DNA of 64,000 bases from Phycisphaeraceae bacterium D3-23 (GCA_039555135.1 CP114179.1:3596001-3660000), one strand, 5' to 3'; shown: positions 13,056 to 24,866, counted from the first letter of the stretch. Numbers and translations are program-made. The notes: generated from the letters alone by a model not told the origin.

Positions 13056-13760
13056 ATGACCGACCCCCAAGCCGCTTCCGAGTCTGCTCAGCCCCCCGCA
13101 GCCGGGGCGGGGGATCGACCCGAAGGCACGCCCGAGCCCTCGACACCGCCTGCGGAGGGTGAACCCGCCCCCGCGATCCCTGCGCCGCCCCCGCTCGACT
13201 TCGCCAAGACGCTGAAGGTCTACGAGCCCCGGCTGCTGCGCTACGCCGCGCGTTTGCTCGGGCCCGGTGTCCCGGCCGCGATCGCCACACAGGCCGAGCC
13301 CGGACGGGACACCCAGCCCGCCGACCTCGTGCAGGAGGCCTTCCTCCGGCTGCACCGCCACTGCCGAAGCCACGGCAGCGCGAGCATCGAACACCCGGGC
13401 ACCTGGCTCTACCGCGTGGTGCACAACCTCGCGCTGGACACGATCCGCAAACGCACCCGCCAGCGCGTCGCGTTGCCGCGCCTGGAGCACGACGCCCGCC
13501 GCCGCGCTGACGACGCCGGCCGTGAGGACGACGACGCGCTGGGCCAACTCGAACACCGCGAGCAGGTCGAGCTTGCGCTGCGCCTGTTGCACGACCTGCC
13601 CGAGCGTCAGCAGCAGGTCATCACGCTCAAGCTGCTCGACGGGCTGACACTCCGCCAGGTCGCCGAGGTGATGGACGCATCGCCGGGCAGCGTGAACTAC
13701 CACCTGAACCAGGGGCTCCAGCGCCTCGCGCAGCAGCTTCGCCAGAAGGGGGCGGTGTGA
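13056..13760 (+). CDS. ECF-type RNA polymerase sigma factor
   Basis: The protein has about 234 residues, with an unusually long proline/alanine-rich N-terminal tail before sigma region 2. Region 2 includes ADLVQEAFLRLHRH and WLYRVVHNLALDTIRKRTRQ, the core-binding and -10 recognition helices. Region 4 is LPERQQQVITLKLLDGLTLRQ, written here as LPERQQQVITLK then LLDGLTLRQVAEVM, continuing to SPGSVNYHLNQGLQRL, a helix-turn-helix for -35 recognition. It lacks regions 1.2 and 3, as in group 4 sigma factors. The start is uncertain: ATG 13056 is used, while GTG 13032 in the same frame is the alternative, and neither has a good ribosome site. The following gene encodes a membrane protein with an anti-sigma-like N-terminus, fitting sigma/anti-sigma control by an envelope signal. 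Confidence 0.88.
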   Translation: MTDPQAASESAQPPAAGAGDRPEGTPEPSTPPAEGEPAPAIPAPPPLDFAKTLKVYEPRLLRYAARLLGPGVPAAIATQAEPGRDTQPADLVQEAFLRLHRHCRSHGSASIEHPGTWLYRVVHNLALDTIRKRTRQRVALPRLEHDARRRADDAGREDDDALGQLEHREQVELALRLLHDLPERQQQVITLKLLDGLTLRQVAEVMDASPGSVNYHLNQGLQRLAQQLRQKGAV

Positions 13761-13785
13761 GCGCGGCGGAAGTGGCCGAGTGGCA

Positions 13786-13906
13786 AAGTGGTCCAGTGGC
13801 CAAGTTCGGAACGGCCTTAGCGCAGAGCGAATGTACCTCGATGTGACCCATGCAACGAATCTCCCACTTCACTAGATCACTGGGCCACAAGGCCACTGGA
13901 CCACTT
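13786..13906. repeat. 16-base perfect inverted repeat between sigma factor and membrane protein genes
   Basis: AAGTGGTCCAGTGGCC at 13786-13801 is matched by its exact complement at 13891-13906, with 89 bases between. The left arm lies in a stretch with repeated GTGG(C) motifs. The element fills most of the 165-base gap. It could be a folded RNA controlling downstream expression or a small extragenic palindromic element. Confidence 0.75.
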
Positions 13907-13925
13907 GCCCCCACGGAGAAACACC

Positions 13926-16900
13926 ATGAACCGTGAACAAGCCGAAACACTGCTGGCCGCGCTGGTCGCGGATGAGCTGGACGAGCCGGTGCGTGGCGAG
14001 CTGATCGCCTACCTCGCGACGGATGCGTCTTTGTCGGAACGCCTGGGCGATATGCGTGCCGCCGCGGGTCTGGTGCGCGCCGGGCTCGAAGCCGAGTCGG
14101 CCCAGCTCGCCCCGGCCGGGCTGACCGACGCGCAGCGCGCGGAGCTGCTCGCGCGGGTCGAGCGTGAGCCGATCGCTGCCGGGCCCGTCGATGCGCCCCC
14201 GCAGTTGGCGTCGGCGGATGCGGGTACAGAAAACACCGGCGACACCGAACAGGACACCGGCACGCTTCCGGGGGTGTCGGTGCTTTACAGCTTCCGGGTG
14301 GCGGGCGCGGCCGCAGCGTGTGTCGCGCTGGGCGTCGGGCTGGTCGGGCTCTCCCTGCCCGAGGGCGCGAGCATGCCGTTCGTGTCGATGGAGAGCCGTA
14401 ACGCGACCGACGCGCCGGCCAACAAGGTCTTCGGCTACGGCTATGACGCGGCCGACGACGCGGTCGATGCGGTGGAAGACGCGATCGATGATGTGCTTGA
14501 CGATGCGTCGCGCTATCTGCATGAGGACCTTGCCGAGTCGACCAGCGATTTTTTCGGGGACTCGCCCTCGCGCAACCGCCAGCCGTCGGCTCCCCCGCGC
14601 ATCACCGCCATGGAGCCCGGGCTGATTGGCCCCCTAGGCGACTTCGATGGCGACACATCCCTCATGTCTGGCCGAGGTGGCCTGGAGGCGCACGGCTACA
14701 ACGGCGGCGTCCAAGGCGGCATCACGTTGCAAGGTCAAGCCAGTCCCTTCATGGGCGGCGGGCAGTCGTTTGACTTGGAAGGTCTCTCGACCGGCGCGGT
14801 GGACGGCTGGGCGACCGACAACGGCGTGTCGATCGACCCGATGCTCGCCGACGCTTCGCGTGAGACCGTCAACGCGTTCGAGCAACGCCGGGGCGCGGTG
14901 CGTTTCGCGGACGGCGGCACGGCACCGCCTGATGATTTTCGATCCGCCATCCCCGACGCGACCGATGGGCTGCCGGACAACGGCAGCAACTGGGCCCCGG
15001 CCGTGGTGTCGGGTGTTGCGGCCGACAACCCGTTTGGCGCCGCACCGAGCTTCGACCTCAACGAGGCGCTATCCAACAGCAACCCCGGCGGCAGCAACGC
15101 CGGGGCCGGCGGGGGCCGGGGGGGGCGCGGCGGCGGCGAGGGTTTCGGGTACGGCGTGTTCCCCGATGAAGCGGACGAGGGCCGGCGGGCCGAGGGTAGT
15201 TACGATCGGCGTCTGATTCCCCCGGCCGACCCGGCCGAGCGCCCCGCGTCGTCGGGGGACGATTTGCTAGCGCAGGCCCGCGCGCAGAGCACGGCCGACA
15301 AGCTCGCCGAGGCCGAGGAAGCCAGCCGTAGCGGGCAGGACCACCTCGCGCGGCAGCTCTACGAAGAAGCCGCATTACTCAACCCAAACGACCCGGACAT
15401 CGCGGCGCGTCTCGCACAGGCCGAGGGCCAGACCCGTCCAGGCCTCCGCCCCATCGACCCGCTCACCGACCGCGCGGCCGACATCGCGATCACCCGTCAA
15501 GAGTCCGCCGCGCGTTACGAGCAGGCGATGGAACGCGCCGCCCGCGCCCGGGCCAACGGCGAGCACGACGCGGCGATGGACGCCGTGATCGAGGCCCGTA
15601 CTCACCTGAACGCCAACCGCTCGGCCTACAGCGAGGCCGAGCGCAACGAGATGATCTCGCGCGCCGCGCGGATGCAGGCCGGCATCAACGAGCAACGCGC
15701 GATGGAGGAGGCCCGGATCGCGCGGGAGTCGGAATACGCTCAGGAAGAAACGGAAAGCGTCGCACGCGCGCTTGCCGAGCAGCGGCGGGCCGAAGAAGTT
15801 CAAGAACGCCTGCGCAACGCCCGCGCCTACCAGGAGAACCGCGACTACGCCGCAGCGATCGACGAGCTTGAAGCGGCGCTATTCATCGACCCGCACAACG
15901 AGGCGGTTGATACGTTGCGCGACCTGCTGCAGGACGTCATGGTGGCCACCGAGGGCGTGCAGCTGCACCGCGAGCTGGACCTCATGCGCTCCAACCACCA
16001 GCTCATCAACGACGAAGCCATCATCCCCTACGACGAGCTGCTCACCTACCCCGGCGAGTGGCCCGAGCTGACGCAGATGCGGCTGGCCGGGCTGGAAGGC
16101 GAGGGGGGCGAGTCCGAGGCCAACCAAGCGGCCACGCTCGCGCTGCAGCGCGAGCTCACGGTCAACTTCGAGAACGCCCGGCTAGGCGCAGTCATCGACT
16201 ACCTCCGCGACACCACCGGCGCGAACATCACGGTGAACTGGCCGGCGCTTGAGATTCCGAGAATCACTGAAGATACGCCGGTGACGATTGCCTTGGCTCG
16301 CGTCCCTGCCGAGCAGCTGCTCAAGCTCATCCTGGAGCAGGCCGGGGCGAACGCCCTCAAGGACGACAAGCTTGGCTATACGATCGTCGAGGGCATCGTC
16401 CAGATATCCACCCTGGACGAGCTCAAGACCTTCACCGAGGTCCGGCTCTACGACATCAGTCCACTCCTCGAAGGTAAGGCCGAGCCCCAGCGGGCCGCGG
16501 CGATCGCAGAGATTTACGACATGATCCACAACGCCGTCGGCGACCCCGACGACTGGCGCGACGAATCCTCAACCCTCCGCGAGCTGAATGGCAACCTGAT
16601 CATCAAGACGACACCCGACGCGCACCGCGAGATGGCGGCGCTGTTGCAGCGGCTGATGCCCGAGGAAGAAATCGAAGAGCGTGTCCCCTCCGCGATCCCG
16701 CCGGTCAACCCGTGGGTCTTGACCGAGCACGATGCGCAGTCGACCTTTGCGCTCGACACCGACACCGCGTCCTATGAGCTTGCCCGGCGGACGATCCGCG
16801 AGCAGGCGCAGCTCCCCGCCATCGCGTCGGTGCGCATGGAAGAGTTCGTCAACCGGTTCGACTACCAGTACCCGGCCGGTCGCGCTGCGCACGACACGTT

Positions 16901-18131
16901 CACGGTGCACGCGGAGGCGGGCGATGCGCCGTTTGCGCAGGACGGCGTAGTGCTCTTGAAGATCGGCGTGCGCGGGCGCGTGGTCGCGCGGGACCAGATG
17001 AAGCCCGCGCACTATGTGTTTGTGATCGACGCGTCGGGCTCGATGGCGCGGGAGGATCGGCTGCCGCTTGTGCGGCAGTCGCTCGCGATGCTGCTGGGCC
17101 AGCTCGGCGAGCAGGACACGGTGTCGCTCGTGAGCTACGATACCCAGCCGTTCTTACTGCTCGAATACGCCCCGGCCAACCAGCCCGGGCGCATCCTCGA
17201 CGCCGCGGCGACGATCCAGACCGGCGGGTCGACCAACCTCACCGACGGGCTCGCGCTGGGCTATCAGGTCGCCGCGCGACACTTCGTGTCCGGCACGGTC
17301 AACCGCGTGGTCCTGTGCAGCGACGGCGTGGCGAACGTCGGCAACGACGATGCACAGCAAATGCTCGACGCGGTCGACGAGTACCGACGCCAGGGCGTGA
17401 CGCTGATGACCGTCGGGGTCGGGGTCGATGGGCACAGCGTCGAAGCACGCGTCGAGGGCAGCGAACAGTTCAATGATGGGCTGCTCGAACAGCTCGCCAA
17501 CCGCGGCGACGGGCGGTACGTCTACCTCGGGTCGGTGGCGGATGCGCAGCGGCAACTGGTCGAGGACCTCGCGGCGACCCGGCCGACGATCGCGTACGAC
17601 GCGAAGATCCAGGTGCACTTCGACCCGGCGCGGGTCCGGCGGTATCGGCTGATCGGGTACGAGAACCGCGAGATCGCCGACCGCGACTTCCGCAACGACG
17701 CGGTCGACGCCGGCGAGGTCGGCAGCGGGCAGTCGGCGACAGCGCTGTACGAGATCGAACTCTACCCCGACCCCGCAAGGGTCGGCGGGGGCCGGTCCAA
17801 CGCCGGCGCGGGTTCCGGGGGGGGGCTGGGCACGGTGTATGTGCGCTACCGCGATGCGGCGACGAACGAGGTGCGCGAGACGGCGACGGCGCTGACCCGC
17901 GACATCGTGCAGGAGCGCAGCGTGCGCGACGACCCGCGTTTCTACCTCGCGGCCTGCGCGGCCGAGTTCGCGGAGCTGCTGCGCGAGAGCGAGCACGCGG
18001 CGGATGGGGACTACTACGAGCTCGATCAGACGGCGCGTCGGGTGGCCGAGGCGCTGCCGCTGGACCGGGATGCGGCGGAGCTGTCGGAGCTGATCCGCCG
18101 GTCGCGCGGCCTGCCGCGGGCCGGGCAATAG
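13926..18131 (+). CDS. Membrane protein: anti-sigma-like N-terminus, TPR/STN-like region, VWA domain and DUF3520 (YfbK family)
   Basis: This 1401-residue protein starts at ATG 13926, which has GGAGA about seven bases upstream. Residues 1-80 look like the helical anti-sigma domain of planctomycete regulators, without an obvious zinc site. A membrane span follows near residues 124-146. Next come a low-complexity glycine-rich stretch, TPR-like helices (about 455-670) and an STN/secretin-like segment (ELTVNFENARLGAVIDYLRD, about 740-840). A VWA_N region begins NPWVLTEHDAQSTFALDTDT. The VWA domain has an intact MIDAS (DASGS at about residue 1035, then GGSTNLTDG), and DUF3520 forms the C-terminus, as in YfbK proteins. 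It directly follows an ECF sigma factor and precedes the giant gene by 15 bases. I infer that it holds the sigma factor at the membrane and senses an envelope ligand through VWA. Confidence 0.85.
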   Translation: MNREQAETLLAALVADELDEPVRGELIAYLATDASLSERLGDMRAAAGLVRAGLEAESAQLAPAGLTDAQRAELLARVEREPIAAGPVDAPPQLASADAGTENTGDTEQDTGTLPGVSVLYSFRVAGAAAACVALGVGLVGLSLPEGASMPFVSMESRNATDAPANKVFGYGYDAADDAVDAVEDAIDDVLDDASRYLHEDLAESTSDFFGDSPSRNRQPSAPPRITAMEPGLIGPLGDFDGDTSLMSGRGGLEAHGYNGGVQGGITLQGQASPFMGGGQSFDLEGLSTGAVDGWATDNGVSIDPMLADASRETVNAFEQRRGAVRFADGGTAPPDDFRSAIPDATDGLPDNGSNWAPAVVSGVAADNPFGAAPSFDLNEALSNSNPGGSNAGAGGGRGGRGGGEGFGYGVFPDEADEGRRAEGSYDRRLIPPADPAERPASSGDDLLAQARAQSTADKLAEAEEASRSGQDHLARQLYEEAALLNPNDPDIAARLAQAEGQTRPGLRPIDPLTDRAADIAITRQESAARYEQAMERAARARANGEHDAAMDAVIEARTHLNANRSAYSEAERNEMISRAARMQAGINEQRAMEEARIARESEYAQEETESVARALAEQRRAEEVQERLRNARAYQENRDYAAAIDELEAALFIDPHNEAVDTLRDLLQDVMVATEGVQLHRELDLMRSNHQLINDEAIIPYDELLTYPGEWPELTQMRLAGLEGEGGESEANQAATLALQRELTVNFENARLGAVIDYLRDTTGANITVNWPALEIPRITEDTPVTIALARVPAEQLLKLILEQAGANALKDDKLGYTIVEGIVQISTLDELKTFTEVRLYDISPLLEGKAEPQRAAAIAEIYDMIHNAVGDPDDWRDESSTLRELNGNLIIKTTPDAHREMAALLQRLMPEEEIEERVPSAIPPVNPWVLTEHDAQSTFALDTDTASYELARRTIREQAQLPAIASVRMEEFVNRFDYQYPAGRAAHDTFTVHAEAGDAPFAQDGVVLLKIGVRGRVVARDQMKPAHYVFVIDASGSMAREDRLPLVRQSLAMLLGQLGEQDTVSLVSYDTQPFLLLEYAPANQPGRILDAAATIQTGGSTNLTDGLALGYQVAARHFVSGTVNRVVLCSDGVANVGNDDAQQMLDAVDEYRRQGVTLMTVGVGVDGHSVEARVEGSEQFNDGLLEQLANRGDGRYVYLGSVADAQRQLVEDLAATRPTIAYDAKIQVHFDPARVRRYRLIGYENREIADRDFRNDAVDAGEVGSGQSATALYEIELYPDPARVGGGRSNAGAGSGGGLGTVYVRYRDAATNEVRETATALTRDIVQERSVRDDPRFYLAACAAEFAELLRESEHAADGDYYELDQTARRVAEALPLDRDAAELSELIRRSRGLPRAGQ

Positions 18132-18146
18132 ACGGGACGATTCACG

Positions 18147-21100
18147 ATGCAAAGAATGAAGACGATGCAGAACACATTGAGTCGGTTTCGCTTGTGGTTG
18201 GTCGCGCTCATGCTGCTGTGCGTGGGAGCTGCACCGTCTGCGCAGGCGCAGGATGACGTTCAGGAAGCACGCACCGTGGCTGCGCCGCGCCAGCCGGAAG
18301 TCGTGATCGACGCGATCGAGGGCGAGATCGACGGGGACCAGCTCGCGGTGGAGGTGGCGCTGACGGTGACGACGTCTGTGCCGGGCCAGTCGATCGAGCT
18401 GCTCGGCGGGGATGTGGTGCTGCGTTCGCTTTCGACGGCGGCTGGCACTGTGATTGTCGGCGAGGGCGCGGGGCTGGAAGCGCCGCCCGCGACGGTGGGG
18501 TACGACATTGAACGCAAGCAGTACGCGCTGTCGCTGCCGACGGCGGGGACGATGGGGCTGCGGATGACGCTGGCGGTGCGCGCTGCGGTGGCGGACCGTG
18601 AGGGGTGGCACGCCGCGGCATGGACGCTGCCCGTGGTGGACCGTCGGCCGATCACGATCACGAGCGGTCAGGCGCAGCTCGAGGTCGCGCTGCCCGGGGC
18701 GGTGCGTGTCGAGCGCGAGGTGGTGGGGGAGGGCGACGACGCGCGGCTGACGGTGTCGGGGCTGCAGGGTTTGGCGGCGGAGCTGGTCGTACGCTGGCGT
18801 GAGACGGTGGGCGACCTGCGGGCGGAACTGGTGCTCTCGAGCGAGGCGAACACACTGGTGTCGGTGCGCGACGGCGGGCTGCGGGTGGATACACTGTTCA
18901 CGTTCGGCATCGCGCAGGGCGAGCTCGATGCGCTGGCGCTGACCGTGCCCGCAGGCCTCAACATCACGCAGGTGCGCGGCGCATCGATCCAGGACTGGGC
19001 GGTCGTCGAGCCCGACGGCGATGGCGGCGAGCGCATGCTGGAGGTGACGCTCCGCCTGCCGCAGTCGGGGCGGTACGCGCTGCAGGTGGTGGGCGAGATG
19101 TCATTGGATGCGTTCCCGACGCGGGTCGAGGTGCCGGTTGTCGCGCCCCCGGCGGGGATCCGTGCGAGCGGGCACGTGTCGGTCGGCACGGCCAGCGCGA
19201 TCGCGCTGGTGGTCGAGCGGTCGTCGGGCCTGACGCAGATCGACGCGTCGGCGATGCCGCGTGTGTCGCTGCCTTTGGATGAATCACGGGCGCTGCCGGG
19301 CGCGGGGCCGGGGGGCAAGGCGTTTTACTACAGCTATGCGACGACGCCTTACGCGGCGACGTTGTCGCTGGACCGTGTCGTGCCGGCGGTCGACGCGGAG
19401 CACCGGGTGGTGATCGATGCGCGCGAGGACGGGCTGGTGTACGAGACGCAGGTCGGGCTGGAGGTGCGCGACGCGCCGGTGCGCGGGGTGGCGCTGACGC
19501 TGCCGGACGGGTTCACAGTGCTGCGGGTGTCGGGAGACGGGGTGTCGGATTTCCAGGTGCAGCCGGGCGAGGGCGGGGCGTCTGCGGTCTTGCGTGTGCA
19601 GTTTGCGCAGCCGCGGATCGGGCAGGTGACGATTGGGGTCACGCTGGAGTCTGGCGACCCGCCGTTGGACGCGACGCGCGGGGTCGGCGGTCTATCGCTG
19701 ATCGGCGCGGCGAGCGAGCGGGGCGTTGTCGTGGTGTCGGTGGCCGAGGGCTTGTCGGTAGAGGTGGAGGAGGCCGAGGCGCTGCGTCAGGTGAATACCG
19801 GGTCGGCGCCGTTCACGGTCGCGCGGGCGCAGTCGGCCTATCGCTTCCGCGACAGCGCGTGGTCGCTTCGCCTCATCACGCATCAACGCCCCGCGACGAT
19901 CCGGGCCGAGGCGTTCCAGCTCGTCTCCATGGGCGAAGGCGTCGCGTACGGCAACGTCGCGATCAATTACTTCATCACCGGTGCGCCGGTCGATGAGCTC
20001 TGGGTGCGTGTCGATCCGCGCGTCGAGAACGTGCAGTTCTTCGGGCGCGATGTCCGGCGGTTTGATGTCGATGCGGACGACCCGGCCCTCTGGCGGGTCC
20101 AGCTCCAGCGCCGGGTGATCGGCGACTACAACCTCGGCGTTGGCTACCACCAGCGCTACGCCGACGGCGGCGAGGTACTGGTCGGCGGGGTCTCGGCCGC
20201 GGATGTGCAGACGCAGTCGGCCTACGTCGCCGTCGCCAGCCCGCTGGACCTCGAACTCGCCGAGGCGGCGGTGCCCGTCGGCGGCGCAGCGCCCGCAGGG
20301 CGCCCGACACTGCTCCCGATCGCGCACGAAGAGCTCCCGGCCAACTACCGCCTGCTCGTGACCGCGCCGTTGCTGCGTGCCTACAAGGCCGTCGGCCCCG
20401 CCAACGCCGCGGGGCTCACGATCGATGCCTACGACCGCGGCGAGCTCACGCCGGTCATCATCGAGCTCGCACAGATCCACACTCACATCGCGCCGGGCAA
20501 CCCATCGGGCGGCACATCCATCGGCGGCGATGCCGAGTCGACTACACGCATCCGCTACCGCATCAAGAACGCACGCAGCCAGTTCCTGCGGTTGCAGATG
20601 CCCCCTGGGGCGACCGGCTGGTCGGTGCATCTGATCGGTGTCGATGCGTTGGGTGAAGAGACGCGCCAGCGGCTGACAGTTTCGACCGACCCCGCCGACG
20701 GCCGGCTGATGGTCCCGCTGCCCCGGCCGCTCGACCCTAACCGCCCGATGACGATCGAGCTCGCCTACGGCCAGGTCCACGCCGGCGATTCGCGGCAGGT
20801 GTCGCTTGCGGCACCGGTGGCGGATGTGGCAAGCACGTACGAGGTGTGGACGGTCCAGTCGCCCGAGGACTGGGCGCTGCGGCTGGGCGACAGCACTGGC
20901 ACGACGATGCTGCCCGAGCCCCGCGCGATCGAGCGCGGTCGGCTCGGCGGTGTGTTGTCCGAGGTCGGCGATGCCTGGCGTTCTGCATTCGACGCGAAGG
21001 TGCGCTCGGGCCGGCTGGTGTTTGCCTTGCTCGCCGGGGCCGCGATGGTCTTGTTGGTGTTCCTGCTCTATCGGCCCGCGGCGATGTTTGCCGCGGCTGG

Positions 21101-24100
21101 GGTCTTGCTTGTACTTGTCGTGTGGGTCGGTGCGCATGCAGGGGGCGATCGCGGGATCCACCCCGGTTTGTCGGTCGCCGAACCGCTGGACACGATGACG
21201 TGGACGCGCGTGATCGATCAGGGCGGCGAGCAGGGCGCGGCCGTCGCGGTCGAACTGGTGGAGGAGCATTCGTTCTACATCGCGACGCGTTCGCTGATCG
21301 CATTGGGCGCGCTGTCGGTCGCGGCGCTGCTGGCGGGCTTGCTGTGGCGGCCTGGCCGGGCGGTGCTGGTTGCGCTGGGCTTGGCGGGGGCGATCTACAC
21401 GGCCAGTCGTTGGCCGCCGCTCGCCGAGCCGCTGGGTCATACGCTGACATGGGGGGTGCCGGCGCTGTTGTTGGTGGTGTTGTTGGGTCTTGCGGCGCGG
21501 CGATTGGCGAAGCTCCGGCCCAGCGTGTCGGTCGGCCCTGCGGCTGCGTCGCTCTCGCTGGCGCTGCTTGGGGCGGTGGGCTGTGCGCAGGACGAGGCGG
21601 TGGTCGTCACGCCGCCGATTGCGGACACAATGCTGGACCGCGTGTCGTGCGAACTCACGGCGTCCGATGACGCGATGCTTGTCGTCTATAACGTACGGTT
21701 CACGACGGACAAGCCGGCGCGTTTTGAGCTGATCGGGGACGGCGCGATCCTGCAGCCCGGCGCTGAGATGAGCAGCGACAAGGTGCTTGTCGAGCGGTCG
21801 GGCCCCGGCTATGTCATCGTCGCCAGGGAGGCTGGGCGGTACGACGTCGCGGTACAGTTCCTCATGCCGCTGGACCCGGCCGATGTGCTACGGGCCCGCG
21901 CGTTTCGGCTGGCGATGCCGCCCGCGCTGAGCAACACCGTGACCGCGACGCTGCCGGGCACGGGGCTGGACGTCGCGGTGGATCGGGCGATCTTGTCATC
22001 GAGCGAAGAACGCGCCGATGAGACGGTGGTGTCGGCGACGCTGGGTCCGGCGGACAACCTGTCGCTGCGCTGGCGGCCGCGCGACCGTCGGCGGGACCTG
22101 GAAGAGACCGAGTTTTATGCGACGTCGCGCTCGCTGGTCTGGCTCGCGGCGGGGTCGGCGCAGGCGCTCCATGACATCACGCTCGAGGTGGCGCAGGGCC
22201 AGGTCACCGATATCGAGCTCGCGCTGCCTGAGAATATGACCGTGACGCAGGTGAGCGGCGAATCGCTGGGGGCTTGGCGGTTCGACCCGGAAACGCACAC
22301 GCTCGAAGCCAAACTCACCCGCCCCGCGACGGCGGGCTATCGGCTGCTGCTGACGACGCAGACGCCGGTCGATACGCTGCCCTACACCGTCGACGCTGGG
22401 GCGCCGCGCGTCGTCGGCGCGGCGCGCCAGCACACGACGCTCGGGCTGGGTACCGTGGCGTCGGTCTATGCCACGATCGATGATGGGCCGACCGCGATGA
22501 ACGAGCAGGACTTTGGCCGCGACGCCGCCGTGCTGCTGCGCCATGCGCAGGGCCGGGCGCCCGCGCCGCCCGAGGTGCGCTTCGCGTGCCGGCTGGAGCC
22601 CGACCAGCGCGTGCGGGCGACGGTGCGCGCGGTGCTGCCCGAGGTGCGTTCGGCCGAGTCGGCCGGGTTCACGATCGAGGAGGAGCGGCTGGTCTACACC
22701 AGCGACTTCATCATCGCGGTCTCGAAGGCCGGCGTATTCAGCGCCCGGCTCCGCATCCCCGAGGGCTACGATATCGATGCGCTCACGGCCGGCGGCGCGA
22801 CGCACTGGGACGAAGAAGTGGGCGGCGACGGCGAGCGCTTCGTGACGCTGCACTACGCGACCCGCGTGACGGGGAATCTGCCGGTGCAGGTGCGGCTGAG
22901 CCGGGCGATCACCGACCCGCCGGCGGAGGTTGACGTGCCGCGCATCGAGGCGGTCGGGTCACTGAAACACACGGGCCAGGTCATCATCTCCGCGGCGCAG
23001 GGGATGCGTTTGTCGATCGCGCAGCGCGACGGGATCAGTGAGGTCAACCCGCTCGAGCTGGGCATCCGCACGCCCGGGGTGCTCGCCGCCAACACGCTGC
23101 GCCCCGAGTGGTCGATCCAGCTCGCCGTCGAGCAGGTCCAGCCACGCATCACGGCCGACACGCTGCACGTCGCGGCGGTGTCGGACGGCGCGGTGCGGCA
23201 CACGGTCTACCTGCGCTACACCCTGCAGCACGCCGGGGCGAAGGTCTTTCGTGTACGGCTGCCCGCCGATGCGCTCGGTGTCCGATTGGTGGGCCCCGGT
23301 GTCGCGCGACGTACGCCGGTCGAGGGCGAGCCCGGCGTGTGGGAAGTCGAGCTCTCCGCCAAATGGTTTGATCGGCCCTACCCGCTGGCGGTGCAGTATG
23401 ACACGGCGTTCGACCCTGACGCGGCGTCCGTTCAGATCGACCCGGTCGTCGCGGTGGGGACGGACCTGCAGCGCGGCTACCTCGCCGTGTTGTCGGGTGG
23501 CCGGGTCGAGGTCGAGGCCGATGCACAGGCCGGGGGCATGGTGCGGGCCGACCCGCGTGCGTTGCCGTCGGCGTTTGGTGCGGGCGACCTGTCCGAGGCG
23601 GCGCTGTGTTACCGCTGCCCCTCGGCGGGCTATGGTTTGACGCTGGGCGTGAGCCGCTTCGATAACGCCGAACAGGACCAGGCGACCGTGCTGAACACAC
23701 AACTCACGACCGTGCTCACCGCCGACGGTGAGTCGATCAACCGCGCACAGGTCGAGCTCCGTGTCGGCGGGAAGCGGTACCTGGAGACGCGCTTGCCCGC
23801 CGGCGGTCGGCTGCTCGCGCTGCGCGTCAATGGCCGCGCGGCCGAGCCATCGACACGCCTGGACACGGCTGCGAACGAGACGGTCTACCTCGTCCCGCTC
23901 GAGTCGGCGGTGATGCAGGATGCGCATGTCCGAGTCGATCTGGTCTACGCTCAAAGATCGCCTCTGCCAACGAAACTGGCAAGCCCCCTCGCGCTGCAGG
24001 GCCCGCGATTTGACCTGCCGCTGCGAGATGTGCGGTGGACGGTCTACGCGCCCCAAGGGTTTGACTACGAACGTTTCGAGGGCAACGCGCTGTACCACGA

Positions 24101-24811
24101 GCCCGCCGGCGGTGAGCCGGCGGTCGTGCGGTTTACCCCCGAGGACTACGACGCGGTCGCGCTGGCGCAGCAGCAGGCCCGTCTGCTCGCGGCGCAGCAG
24201 TTCCAGCACGACGCCTCGATCCTCGCCGACCGGGGCGACCCGCGCGCGCGGCCCGCGCGGCGCTGGAGCAGGCGATGTACTTCTCGCTGGGCGACCGGGC
24301 GCTCAATGAGGATGCGCGGGTGCAACTGCACCGGCTGTCGACCGACCAGGCGGTGGCCGGGCTGATCGGTTCGCGCAGCCGGCTGCGCGACCTCGATGGC
24401 GGGCGCGTCCCGCTGCCGACCGCCAACGGCGCGGGCGATGAGCGCGTGCTCAACCTCAGCCGACGCGATTTGCAACAGGTCCGCGCCGCGCTGAGCCGGC
24501 CCGATGGCGAGAACCTCGCGCTGATCGCGACACGCTTCATGACCACCCAGGCCGTCGCGGGCGCGCGGCCGGTCCCGCTGGTCGTCGAGATGCCGCTGCG
24601 GGGCCAGGTGCTCGAGTTCAGCCGGCCTGTGCAGGCCCAACCCAACGCAGCGCTGGAGGTAAGTTTTTGGGCCAAGCCGCAGCCCGACGCGACCGGCCGG
24701 GCAGCGGACTACACGCCGTGGATCGTGGCGGGGGTGCTGCTGGTGTTGCTCGTGCCGCTGCAGTGGTTTGCGACGCGGCGACGAAAAGCGGCGTCACCGA
24801 CAGGTGTATAA
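18147..24811 (+). CDS. Giant membrane protein of unknown function; one frameshift near 24238-24256
   Basis: I do not recognise a family for this roughly 2220-residue protein. A signal peptide (LWLVALMLLCVGAAPSAQAQ) leads to about 900 residues of beta-rich extracytoplasmic sequence. A cluster of membrane spans follows at about residues 957-1130, including LLAGAAMVLLVFLLYRP and VPALLLVVLLGLAARRL. Then come about 1000 more beta-rich residues and a C-terminal span (WIVAGVLLVLLVPLQWF) with a basic tail. The two large halves have similar composition and may be an ancient duplication. The frame breaks near 24238-24256 in an alternating CG run, where one base seems missing. In the original frame the sequence becomes arginine-rich and stops at 24365, whereas the shifted frame continues sensibly to 24811. 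It starts 15 bases after the VWA gene, so it is probably its functional partner. Confidence 0.65.
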
Positions 24812-24866
24812 CTTACCGGCAGTACCGTTGTGATCATTCCAGCTATCGTTTTCTTTTATGGGAACA

